Of a stretch of 64,000 nucleotides of DNA, positions 51,292-60,082 are shown piece after piece (position 1 is the first letter of the stretch; every line of letters begins with the position of its first letter). Source of the DNA: Paraburkholderia sp. D15 (GTDB lineage Bacteria > Pseudomonadota > Gammaproteobacteria > Burkholderiales > Burkholderiaceae); NCBI RefSeq assembly GCF_029910215.1, contig NZ_CP110395.1:1488001-1552000 (forward strand), read 5' to 3'. A model generated the notes under the pieces. The model made no database searches. It was given only the letters and a program-made list of their open reading frames with translations, and was not told the DNA's origin. Both the position numbers and the translations under genes were made by a program.

Positions 51292-54081
51292 ATGAAACAA
51301 AGGGCATTGGCGTTGGCCATCAAAAGAATAATCTGGGCGGAACTGGCGTTGTCGGCCGCAATCGCCGTTCCGGCGTTTGCGCAAAGCCAGCCGGCCGCGA
51401 CCGGTTCCACGGCGGGCACCGCCACCACCAGCACGCCCGCTGCTGCTGCACCGGCTTCGGGCGCGGCGGCCGCTGCGTCCGCGGACAATTCCACTGCGAC
51501 GACCGGCAAGGGCAACGTCCAGCAGTTGAAGAAGTTCGAGGTGACGGGCTCGCTGATCCGCCAGTCGGACAAGACCGGCTTCCAGGCGATGCAGGTGGTC
51601 TCGCAGAAAGACATTCAGGCCAGCGGCGCCGCCACGGTGTCCGACTTCCTGCGCTCGACGGCGGCCAACTCGGCCAGCAGCTGGGGCGACAACTATACGT
51701 ACAGCACGGCGCCGGGCGGCGCGGGTATCGCACTGCGCGGCCTGAGCGAAAAGTACACGCTGGTGCTGATCGATGGTCAACGTGTCGCGCCTTACGCGCT
51801 CAACACGAACTTTACCGACTCGTTCGTCGATCTGAATTCGCTGCCGTTGAACATGATCGACCGCATCGAAATCGTGAAGACGGGTGCGGTTTCGCAGTAC
51901 GGCTCCGACGCAATCGCGGGTGTGGTGAACATCATCACCAAGCACAACTACCAGGGGCTGCAACTGGACGGCAGCCTGGGCGGCGCGCAGCACGGCGGCG
52001 CAGGCACGGACAAGTTCAACATTCTGGGCGGCTTCGGCAACCTGACCTCGGACGGCTATAACTTCACGGCCGCCGCCAGCTATTCGCACACGAGCGGCAT
52101 CGACCTCTCGCAGCGCGATACGACCTCGGGCCAGATCTTCCCGTACGGCAACAATCAGCCGACCTCCTACTGGCTGACGGGCAACGGCCCGGTCGCGGTG
52201 GGCAATTGCGCGGGCGGCAAGACGATCTCGACCGCGACCTCGACGACGGCGGCATTCCAGCCGGGCACCGCGTGCGCGTACAACACCAGCAGCATCGATT
52301 CGCTGGCGCCCGAGAACGAACACGCGAACGTGAAGATCCACGGCGACTTCAAGATCAACGACAACGTCCAGGCGTTCGCCGACATCTGGGACAGCTATTC
52401 CACCAGCTCGATCACGACCGGCGTCGCAGGCTTCAACGGTCTCAGCTCGCCGCTCTCGTATTCGCCGGCAACCGGCCCGGTGGCGAACAACAACTCGGTG
52501 GCAGCCACCAATCCGTACAACCCGTTCGGCGTCGCGACGCCGATCAACTACACGTTCCCGAACGTGCCGGAAGGCATTCAGTCGACCGCGAACTTCTGGT
52601 CTTTCTCGACCGGCCTGAAGGGCCAGTTCGACACCACGAAGTGGGGTAGCTGGAACTGGGCGACGAGCTACGGCCATTCGCAAAGCGTGGTGGCGGTCAC
52701 GGACACGAACGTGATGAACGCGGCCGCGTATCAGAACGTTCTGGCGGGCGGCTTCGATTTCGCCAATCCGTCGGCCACGCCGAATGGCTTGAACGGTCTG
52801 TTCAGCAACGCCGAGTACCTCGCGATCTCGAAGCTCGACGTAGTCGATGCCACGATTTCGACGCCGAACCTGTTCCACCTGCCGACCGGCGACGTGGGTA
52901 TCGGTTTCGGTTCGCAGTTCCAGCATCAGAGCGAATCGATCGAGAATCCGACCGGCGTGGGCACGGGGCAGAACCTGATCGCCGGCATTCCGCTGCAGCA
53001 GGCAGACGCGAGCCGCAACGTGGCCGCGGTGTTCTACCAGATCGATATTCCGATCATCAAGAACCTGACGTTCAGCCAGGCCGGCCGGTACGACCACTAC
53101 AACCAGTTCGGCGGCGCGTTCTCGCCGCGCTTCGCCCTGCGCTATCAGCCGCTGCAGGCATTCACCGCCTACGCGTCGTATAACCGCGGCTTCCGCGCGC
53201 CGACGCTGGTCGAATCCGCACCGGGCGCATCGCTGGGTTCGCAGTCGGCCATCGATACGTACGCAGGCAGCGCGCAGTACAACCAGAACGTCAACGTGCC
53301 CGAGTTGATGCACGGCAATCCGAACTTGCAACCGGAACGCACGCGCAACTACAACGTCGGCTTCGAGTTGTCGCCGGCGCGTAACACGGACTTCGGCTTC
53401 GACTGGTACAAGATCGACGTGTCGAACGTGATCGGGATCGCCCCGTTGCAGCCGACGGTGGATGCGAACAACCCGGCCAACGTGATCCGTAATCCGAACT
53501 CCGGCACGATCGACTACATCAACTCGCAGCTGGTCAACTTCTCGTATCTGCATACGGACGGTTTCGAGGCCAACTTCCATCAGGCGCTGCCGACCAAACT
53601 CGGTACCTTCGCGCTGTCGACGGACTGGGGCTACATCTGGCACTTCCAGACCAGTGGCCTCGCCAATGGGTCGACGGATGCCGCGGGCAACAACAGCTCG
53701 CTGTCGCTGTCGTTCGGCGGTTCGTTCCCGCGCTGGAAGGGCAATACGACAGTCAGCTGGCAGTCGCCGAACCGCAAGTGGAATACGGCGCTGACGTGGA
53801 ACTACACGGGCCCGTACAACAATACGACGCTCGAAGGTCTGGTCGGCTCGACCCCGGGCATTCCGGCGGAAATCGGTTCGCTCAGCGTGTTCAACCTGAC
53901 GGCAAGCTATACCGGCTTCAAGAACTGGACCATCTACGGCGGCATCAACAACATCTTCAATCGTGCGCCGCCGTACGATCCGAACTTCGTGCAGTACCCG
54001 TACTATCAGACCGGGTACGACACGTCGCTGTACAACTTCATTGGCCGTTACGCGCAGATTGGCGCAACCTACAAGTTCTGA
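51292..54081 (+). CDS. TonB-dependent outer membrane receptor
   Basis: 929 aa. A signal peptide ends near P-A-F-A-Q, then an Ala/Ser/Thr-rich spacer, then a TonB-box-like K-F-E-V-T-G-S-L-I. The plug domain (~residues 95-230) has A-L-R-G-L-S-E-K-Y-T-L-V-L-I-D-G-Q-R-V and A-I-A-G-V-V-N-I-I-T-K; the 22-strand barrel follows and ends in aromatic Phe (Q-I-G-A-T-Y-K-F). It has no N-terminal signalling domain. The type is that of peptide/carbohydrate-like receptors rather than classic siderophore ones. With the yej genes directly behind, a peptide substrate is most likely. Confidence 0.92.
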   Translation: MKQRALALAIKRIIWAELALSAAIAVPAFAQSQPAATGSTAGTATTSTPAAAAPASGAAAAASADNSTATTGKGNVQQLKKFEVTGSLIRQSDKTGFQAMQVVSQKDIQASGAATVSDFLRSTAANSASSWGDNYTYSTAPGGAGIALRGLSEKYTLVLIDGQRVAPYALNTNFTDSFVDLNSLPLNMIDRIEIVKTGAVSQYGSDAIAGVVNIITKHNYQGLQLDGSLGGAQHGGAGTDKFNILGGFGNLTSDGYNFTAAASYSHTSGIDLSQRDTTSGQIFPYGNNQPTSYWLTGNGPVAVGNCAGGKTISTATSTTAAFQPGTACAYNTSSIDSLAPENEHANVKIHGDFKINDNVQAFADIWDSYSTSSITTGVAGFNGLSSPLSYSPATGPVANNNSVAATNPYNPFGVATPINYTFPNVPEGIQSTANFWSFSTGLKGQFDTTKWGSWNWATSYGHSQSVVAVTDTNVMNAAAYQNVLAGGFDFANPSATPNGLNGLFSNAEYLAISKLDVVDATISTPNLFHLPTGDVGIGFGSQFQHQSESIENPTGVGTGQNLIAGIPLQQADASRNVAAVFYQIDIPIIKNLTFSQAGRYDHYNQFGGAFSPRFALRYQPLQAFTAYASYNRGFRAPTLVESAPGASLGSQSAIDTYAGSAQYNQNVNVPELMHGNPNLQPERTRNYNVGFELSPARNTDFGFDWYKIDVSNVIGIAPLQPTVDANNPANVIRNPNSGTIDYINSQLVNFSYLHTDGFEANFHQALPTKLGTFALSTDWGYIWHFQTSGLANGSTDAAGNNSSLSLSFGGSFPRWKGNTTVSWQSPNRKWNTALTWNYTGPYNNTTLEGLVGSTPGIPAEIGSLSVFNLTASYTGFKNWTIYGGINNIFNRAPPYDPNFVQYPYYQTGYDTSLYNFIGRYAQIGATYKF

Positions 54082-54111
54082 TCGCTTGATTCCTGAAGCC
54101 TGACGAACGGT

Positions 54112-54147
54112 CCCGCTCCGGTTTTCGACATTGAAAGCCGGAGCGGG
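54112..54147. terminator. Large hairpin between receptor and yejA
   Basis: A 15-bp stem (CCCGCTCCGG/CCGGAGCGGG extended by TTTTC/GAAAG) with a 6-base loop, about 30 bp after the receptor stop. No T run follows, so it may be a weak terminator or mRNA-stability element that sets the ratio of receptor to transporter. Confidence 0.5.
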
Positions 54148-54352
54148 TGTCTATCGAGTACCCGTCTTTCGGACGCATTCGGCCGGCTCGCTACCGCGAG
54201 CGGACGAATCGTGCCTTTGGTCATAAACCGGAGCATCCGTACCGAGCGATGAAGTCACAACCGATGTGCCAGCATTCGAGCACGCTAACGAACACGTTCG
54301 TGGGCGTCGTGGCGAACCTGCTCGCGGCCAACCTGGTGGAATGAGGACAACC

Positions 54353-56290
54353 ATGCTTGACCGCCTCAACTCGAGATTCGCGCTGACAGCGGCGGCGTGC
54401 GTCGCGCTGTTCGGTCCGCTCGGCCCGCTTGCGGCGCCGGCTCACGCGAAGCCCTCGATCGCGCAATACGATCAACCGAAATATCCCGCCGGTTTCACGC
54501 ACTTCGATTACGCGAACCCTGATGCGCCCACTAACGGCTCGCTCAGTTTCGAGAACTACAACGAACTGCAAACCTACGATTCGCTGAATCCGTTTCTGCT
54601 ACGTGGCGCGCCCGCGCCCGACATCCAGATTCTGATGTTCGACACGCTGATGCAGCGCAGTTGGGACGAACTCGCCTCCGAATACCCGTTGATCGCCGAC
54701 GACGTGGACGTCGCGGCCGATCTGACTTCCGCGACTTTCCACATCAATCCGGCCGCGCGCTTTTCGAACGGCGATCCGATCACGGCAGCGGACGTCAAGT
54801 ACTCGTTCGACACGCTGACGAGTTCGAAGGCCTCGCCGATTTTCAACGCGCAGTTCTCGGTGATCAAACGCGCGACCGTGATCGACAACAGCACGATCCG
54901 CTTCGACTTCAAGCACGCCGAACGCGACGCGCCGCTGATCGCCGGCGATCTGCCGATCTTCTCGCCGAAGTGGGGCATGGGCGCCGATGGCAAACGTCCG
55001 GCGTTCGACCAGATCGCGACCGTGCCGCCGATCGCGAGCGGCGCGTATCTGATCGAGGACCGCAAGAACGACAAGCAGATTTCGTATCGCCGCAACCCGG
55101 ACTACTGGGCGGCGAATCTGCCGTCGCGGCGCGGCATGTTCCGTTTCGAGCGCATCGTATTCAAGCTGTACCGCGACCACTACACGCAGCTCGAAGCATT
55201 CAAGGCCGGCGACGCCGACGCGATCGTCGAATACAGCGCGGCCCAATGGGCGCGCAAATACGTCGGCAAGAACTTCGACAACGGCTTGCTGAAGAAAGGC
55301 GAATTCGCCGACGGCCCCGCGCAGATGCAGGGCATGCTGATGAATCTGCGCAAGCCGATGTTCCAGGACCCGCGCGTGCGTCATGCCCTGTCGCTCGCGC
55401 TGGACTACGACTGGATGAACCGGATGATGTTCTACGGACAATACCGGCGCACCAACAGTTATTTCGAGGCGAGCCCGTTCGGCGCGACCGGCATGCCGGG
55501 GCCGAAGGAACTGGCGCTGCTCGAACCGCTGAAAAACGAGGTGCCGCCGGAAGTGTTCGGTCCGATGCTCAAGCAGCCTGGCACGATTGCCCCGGACTCG
55601 TTGCGCGCCAATCTGCGCGCCGCGCGCGATCTGCTCGCGCAGGCCGGCTGGCACTATCGCGACGGCGCGTTGCGCGACGCCAACGGCACGCCGATGACGA
55701 TCGAGATCATGGACGATCAGCCCGGCATGGACCGCCTGATCCTGCCGTATATGCAGGCGCTCGGCACGCTCGGCATTCAGGCCCACATGCGCGAGATCGA
55801 CAGCGCGCTGTACGAGAAGCGGTTGAATAACTTCGAGTACGACATGACCACCTTCATCTATCCGCCGGTGACGATTCCAGGCGCGGAGTTGACGCGCCGC
55901 TTCGGCAGCGCGGCGGCGTCGGAAGTGGGTTCGGAGAACTACCCCGGCATCCGTTCGAAGGCGGTCGATTCGCTGATTCACGCGGCGCTGTCGGCGGATA
56001 ACCTCGACGACCTGGAAGCGGCGACCAAGGCACTCGACCGCGTGCTGTCCTATTCGTTCTATCTGGTGCCCGAGTACTACGCGCCGAATGCGCGGATCGG
56101 CTACAAGACCACGCTCGGTCATCCGCCAACCGTGCCCATGTCGTACCAGTACGAAGATTGGGTGATCAACTACTGGTACGCGAAAGACCCGAAAGACCCG
56201 AAAGACCCGAAAACGCCGCCGGTCCCGAGCGCGTCGAACTCCACCGCAGTCGTGACTGTCAGCGCCACGACAGCGGCTACGGCTCACTGA
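54353..56290 (+). CDS. yejA: YejA-like peptide-binding protein
   Basis: 645 aa from the ATG at 54353 with GAGGACA upstream. A signal peptide ends near P-A-H-A-K. The family-5 solute-binding fold starts Y-P-A-G-F-T-H-F-D-Y-A-N-P-D-A-P, typical of YejA, and has A-D-V-K-Y-S-F-D-T-L and D-P-R-V-R-H-A-L-S-L-A-L-D-Y-D-W-M-N. It captures oligopeptides in the periplasm; in E. coli YejA serves microcin C uptake. A 9-bp repeat at 56181-56207 adds K-D-P-K-D-P-K-D-P near the C-terminus. Confidence 0.9.
   Translation: MLDRLNSRFALTAAACVALFGPLGPLAAPAHAKPSIAQYDQPKYPAGFTHFDYANPDAPTNGSLSFENYNELQTYDSLNPFLLRGAPAPDIQILMFDTLMQRSWDELASEYPLIADDVDVAADLTSATFHINPAARFSNGDPITAADVKYSFDTLTSSKASPIFNAQFSVIKRATVIDNSTIRFDFKHAERDAPLIAGDLPIFSPKWGMGADGKRPAFDQIATVPPIASGAYLIEDRKNDKQISYRRNPDYWAANLPSRRGMFRFERIVFKLYRDHYTQLEAFKAGDADAIVEYSAAQWARKYVGKNFDNGLLKKGEFADGPAQMQGMLMNLRKPMFQDPRVRHALSLALDYDWMNRMMFYGQYRRTNSYFEASPFGATGMPGPKELALLEPLKNEVPPEVFGPMLKQPGTIAPDSLRANLRAARDLLAQAGWHYRDGALRDANGTPMTIEIMDDQPGMDRLILPYMQALGTLGIQAHMREIDSALYEKRLNNFEYDMTTFIYPPVTIPGAELTRRFGSAAASEVGSENYPGIRSKAVDSLIHAALSADNLDDLEAATKALDRVLSYSFYLVPEYYAPNARIGYKTTLGHPPTVPMSYQYEDWVINYWYAKDPKDPKDPKTPPVPSASNSTAVVTVSATTAATAH
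56181..56207 (+). repeat. 9-bp in-frame repeat at the end of yejA
   Basis: Three exact CGAAAGACC units plus a partial one, coding K-D-P repeats. Length changes would keep the frame. Confidence 0.85.
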
Positions 56291-56298
56291 GGCTCCGC

Positions 56299-57351
56299 AT
56301 GCTTGCCTACATTCTCAGACGTTTGCTTTTGATGGTGCCGACGTTGCTCGGCGTGGTCACCCTGACCTTTGTCGTCACGCAGTTCGTCCCGGGTGGGCCG
56401 GTCGAACAGGTGATGACGCAACTCCGCCACGGCACTGGCCGTGGCGGAGAGGCGGGGGCGGGCGGGGGCGGCTACCACGGCAGCCAGGGCGTGGACCCGC
56501 AGCAGATCGAGCAGATCAAGAAGCAGTTCGGCTTCGACAAGCCGCCGCTCGAACGCTATCTGCTGATGCTCAAGCATTACGCGACCTTCGATCTCGGCCA
56601 GTCCTACTACGAGCACGAAAGCGTGTGGGGCGTGATCCGCTCCAAGCTGCCGGTGTCGATCACGCTCGGTCTATGGACGGTGCTGCTCACCTATCTGATC
56701 TCGGTGCCGCTGGGGATTTCGAAGGCGATCCGCAACGGCTCGCGCTTCGATGCCGTGACGAGCGTGCTGGTGCTCGCCGGCTACGCGATTCCCGGCTTCG
56801 TGCTAGGCGTGCTGCTGCTGATGCTGTTCGGCGGTGGCACCTTCTGGCAGGTGTTCCCGATGCGCGGCCTCACGTCGGATAACTTCGGCGATCTCAGCGT
56901 GTTCGGCAAGGTGCTCGACTATCTGTGGCATATCGTGCTGCCCGTCACCGCGTCGGTGGTGGGCAACTTCGCGATCGTCACGATCCTGACCAAGAACACC
57001 TTCCTCGAAGAGATCGGCCGCCAGTATGTGCTGACCGCGCGAGCGAAGGGCGCGCCGGAGCGCGACGTGTTGTGGAAACACGTGCTGCGCAACGCCGCGA
57101 TTCCGCTGCTGACCGGTTTGCCGGCGGCTTTCGTCGGCGCGTTCCTGAACGGCAATCTGCTGATCGAAACGCTGTTCTCGCTCGACGGCATGGGCCAACT
57201 GTCGTACGACTCGGTGATCCGCCGCGATTACCCGGTCGTGCTCGGTTCGCTGTTCCTGTTCACGCTGATCGCCCTCATCACCAAACTTATCGCAGACGTC
57301 TGCTATGTCCTCGTCGACCCCCGCATCCAATTCAACCGGCTGGACCGCTGA
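56299..57351 (+). CDS. yejB: YejB-like ABC permease
   Basis: 350 aa, 8 bp after yejA. Six membrane helices with the N-terminal M-L-A-Y-I-L-R-R-L-L-L-M-V-P-T-L-L-G-V of YejB/OppB, the extra glycine-rich loop (G-T-G-R-G-G-E-A-G) before Q-F-G-F-D-K-P-P, and the ATPase-coupling E-A-A-like segment T-A-R-A-K-G-A-P-E-R. It forms the inner-membrane channel with YejE. Confidence 0.92.
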   Translation: MLAYILRRLLLMVPTLLGVVTLTFVVTQFVPGGPVEQVMTQLRHGTGRGGEAGAGGGGYHGSQGVDPQQIEQIKKQFGFDKPPLERYLLMLKHYATFDLGQSYYEHESVWGVIRSKLPVSITLGLWTVLLTYLISVPLGISKAIRNGSRFDAVTSVLVLAGYAIPGFVLGVLLLMLFGGGTFWQVFPMRGLTSDNFGDLSVFGKVLDYLWHIVLPVTASVVGNFAIVTILTKNTFLEEIGRQYVLTARAKGAPERDVLWKHVLRNAAIPLLTGLPAAFVGAFLNGNLLIETLFSLDGMGQLSYDSVIRRDYPVVLGSLFLFTLIALITKLIADVCYVLVDPRIQFNRLDR

Positions 57352-58420
57352 CGCGGCCGGCGCGGCGCACGCGGCGTCGCCGTCTCCCTGGCGCCGGACG
57401 TGGCTGCGATTCAAGCGGCAGCGTCTGGGCTACTGGAGCCTCGTGATCTTCGTGACGCTGTTCGTCGTCAGCCTGTTCGGCGAGGTGCTGTCCAACGACC
57501 GGCCTTTGCTGGTGCGCTACGGCGGCCACTACTACTTCCCGATCGTGAAGGAGTATCCCGAGACGCTATTCGGCGGCGACTTCCCCGCGAAGGCGAATTA
57601 CCTCGATCCGTATATCCGCTCGCGGCTCGAATCGAACGGCAACTTCGCGATCTATCCGCCGAATCATTTCAACTACGACACGATCGACTACTTCGCCGCG
57701 CATCCGTATCCGGCGCCGCCGACCGCGAGCAACTGGCTCGGTACCGATCAGTTCGGCCGCGACGTGCTGGCGCGTCTGCTGTACGGCTTTCGCCTGTCGG
57801 TGCTGATGGCGCTCGCGCTGACGGTGTCGGGCGTATTGATCGGCGTGCTGACCGGCGCGGTGCAGGGCTTTTACGGCGGGCGCACCGATCTGATCGGCCA
57901 GCGGCTGATCGAAATCTGGAGTTCGATGCCGGACCTGTATCTGCTGATCATCTTCGCGTCGATTTTCGAACCGACGCTGTGGCTGCTGTTCATCCTGCTG
58001 TCGATGTTCGGCTGGCTCGTACTTTCCGACTATGTGCGCGCCGAATTCCTGCGCAACCGCTCGCTCGATTACGTGAAGGCGGCTCGTACGATGGGACTGT
58101 CGAACTGGCAGATCATGTGGCGCCACGTGTTGCCGAACAGCCTCACGCCGGTCATCACGTTCTTGCCGTTCCGCATGAGCGCGGCGATCCTGTCGCTGAC
58201 GAGTCTGGACTTTCTCGGCCTCGGCGTACCGCCGCCGACGCCGAGCCTCGGCGAGTTGCTGCAGGAGGGCAAGAACAATCTGGACGCGTGGTGGATTTCG
58301 GTGTCGGCATTCGCGGCGCTGGTGATCACGCTGTTGCTGCTGACTTTCATGGGCGACGCGTTGCGTAACGCGCTCGATACCCGCTCGCGGGGTTCCGCTT
58401 TCGGTGGAGGTCCGCGATGA
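57305..58420 (+). CDS. yejE: YejE-like ABC permease
   Basis: 371 aa; its ATG lies 47 bp inside yejB, an unusually long overlap that the coding sequence supports because L-R-F-K-R-Q-R-L-G-Y-W-S-L needs this frame. N-terminal helix, a large periplasmic loop with Y-Y-F-P-I-V-K-E-Y-P-E-T-L-F-G-G (YejE-specific), then the DppC-type core G-T-D-Q-F-G-R-D-V-L-A-R and A-A-R-T-M-G-L-S. Second half of the channel. Confidence 0.92.
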   Translation: MSSSTPASNSTGWTADAAGAAHAASPSPWRRTWLRFKRQRLGYWSLVIFVTLFVVSLFGEVLSNDRPLLVRYGGHYYFPIVKEYPETLFGGDFPAKANYLDPYIRSRLESNGNFAIYPPNHFNYDTIDYFAAHPYPAPPTASNWLGTDQFGRDVLARLLYGFRLSVLMALALTVSGVLIGVLTGAVQGFYGGRTDLIGQRLIEIWSSMPDLYLLIIFASIFEPTLWLLFILLSMFGWLVLSDYVRAEFLRNRSLDYVKAARTMGLSNWQIMWRHVLPNSLTPVITFLPFRMSAAILSLTSLDFLGLGVPPPTPSLGELLQEGKNNLDAWWISVSAFAALVITLLLLTFMGDALRNALDTRSRGSAFGGGPR

Positions 58421-60063
58421 GCGCCACTCAAACCCCGGCGGCAAAAAGCCGGCCACTGCTGGAAATCGACCGCTTCTCCGTGCGCTTCGGCGACAAGGTC
58501 GCGGTGCAGGATCTCAGCCTGTCGATCGCGCGCGGCGAACGCGTCGCGCTCGTCGGCGAGTCGGGATCGGGCAAGAGCGTCACCGCGCTGTCGATCCTGC
58601 GCCTCGTCGAACATGCCGAGTTGAGCGGCCGCATGTTGCTCGACGGCGAAGACCTGCTGCAAAAAACCGAGCAGCAGATGCGCGGACTGCGCGGCGCGGA
58701 CGTGGCGATGGTCTTCCAGGAGCCGATGACCGCGCTCAATCCGCTCTACACGATCGGCAAGCAGATCGCCGAGAGCCTGCGACTGCACGAAGGCCTGCGG
58801 CCCAATGCGGCGCGCCAACGCGGCATCGAACTGCTCAGGCGCACGGGCATTCCGGAACCGGAGCGGCGCATCGACAGTTTTCCGCACCAGCTGTCCGGCG
58901 GCCAGCGTCAGCGCGCGATGATCGCGATGGCGCTCGCGTGCCGGCCGCGTCTGCTACTCGCCGACGAGCCGACCACCGCGCTCGACGTCACCGTGCGCCA
59001 GCAGATCGTCGACCTGCTGATCGCGTTGCAGGAACAGGAAGCCGCGGCGCGCGGCATGGCCGTGCTGCTGATCACGCACGACCTGAATCTGGTGAAGCGT
59101 TTCGCGCAACGTGTCGCGGTGATGGAGAAAGGCGTGCTGGTCGAGACGAACACGACCGAAGCACTGTTCTCCAATCCGCAGCATCCGTACACGCGGCGTC
59201 TGCTCGACAGCGAGCCGAGCCGCGCGGTCGAACCGGTCGAGGCGAACGCGCCGCGTCTGCTCGACGTGATGGGACTGGCGGTCGACTACCGGATGGCCGC
59301 GCAAGGCTGGCGCTCGCTGTTCGGCCGCTCGACGTTCCGTGCGGTACAGGATGTCGATCTGAGCGTGCGGCGCGGCGAAACGCTCGGCATCGTCGGCGAA
59401 TCCGGCTCGGGCAAATCGACCCTGGCTGCGACCGTGCTCGGTTTGCAGCAGCCGGCGGCCGGCGCGATTCATATCGACGGACTGCCGCTCGCCACGCTGA
59501 AAAACGCGAAATCGCGCCGTGCGCTCTATGCGCGCATGCAGGTCGTGTTTCAGGACCCGTTCGGCTCGCTGTCGCCGCGCATGACGGTCGAGCAGATCAT
59601 CGGCGAGGGGCTGAGCGTGCATCGGCCGGAGGTCGATGCGAAAGCGCGGCGCGCGCGTATCGGCGGTTTGCTGGAGGAAGTCGGCATGCCCGCCGACGCG
59701 ATGCTGCGCTATCCGCACGAGTTTTCCGGCGGGCAGCGGCAGCGGATCGCGATTGCTCGCGCGCTTGCCGTCGAGCCGGAACTGCTGGTGCTCGACGAAC
59801 CGACCAGCGCGCTCGACGTGTCGATCCAGAAACAGGTGCTGAATCTGCTGACGAGGTTGCAGAAAAAGTACAAGTTGAGTTATTTGTTCATCACGCACGA
59901 TCTTGCGGTGATGCGGGCCATGGCGCACCGCGTGATCGTGATGAAGTCGGGGCGCATTGTCGAAGCCGGTGATACGCTCGACGTGCTGCACGCGCCGTCG
60001 CACCCCTACACGCAGGCGCTGCTGGCTTCCTCGATGATCGAGGCGGAGCCGGCCGCGCGCTAG
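58417..60063 (+). CDS. yejF: YejF-like ABC ATPase (two nucleotide-binding domains)
   Basis: 548 aa, overlapping yejE as ATGA. Two complete ABC domains: Walker A G-E-S-G-S-G-K-S at ~50 and ~330, signatures L-S-G-G-Q-R-Q-R and F-S-G-G-Q-R-Q-R, Walker B with D-E-P-T. The usual YejF/DppD-DppF fusion. It drives peptide import through YejB/YejE. Confidence 0.93.
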   Translation: MSATQTPAAKSRPLLEIDRFSVRFGDKVAVQDLSLSIARGERVALVGESGSGKSVTALSILRLVEHAELSGRMLLDGEDLLQKTEQQMRGLRGADVAMVFQEPMTALNPLYTIGKQIAESLRLHEGLRPNAARQRGIELLRRTGIPEPERRIDSFPHQLSGGQRQRAMIAMALACRPRLLLADEPTTALDVTVRQQIVDLLIALQEQEAAARGMAVLLITHDLNLVKRFAQRVAVMEKGVLVETNTTEALFSNPQHPYTRRLLDSEPSRAVEPVEANAPRLLDVMGLAVDYRMAAQGWRSLFGRSTFRAVQDVDLSVRRGETLGIVGESGSGKSTLAATVLGLQQPAAGAIHIDGLPLATLKNAKSRRALYARMQVVFQDPFGSLSPRMTVEQIIGEGLSVHRPEVDAKARRARIGGLLEEVGMPADAMLRYPHEFSGGQRQRIAIARALAVEPELLVLDEPTSALDVSIQKQVLNLLTRLQKKYKLSYLFITHDLAVMRAMAHRVIVMKSGRIVEAGDTLDVLHAPSHPYTQALLASSMIEAEPAAR

Positions 60064-60082
60064 TTTTTGACGAGAGCACTGA

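Noticed and set aside
50944..53643. 899-codon open frame on the minus strand opposite the TonB receptor
   Set aside because: It is an Arg/Val-rich shadow caused by the high GC of the receptor gene, has no recognisable family, and the plus strand is a full receptor.
51292..54081. Siderophore receptor with FecR-type signalling
   Set aside because: No N-terminal signalling domain in the receptor and no sigma/anti-sigma genes nearby.
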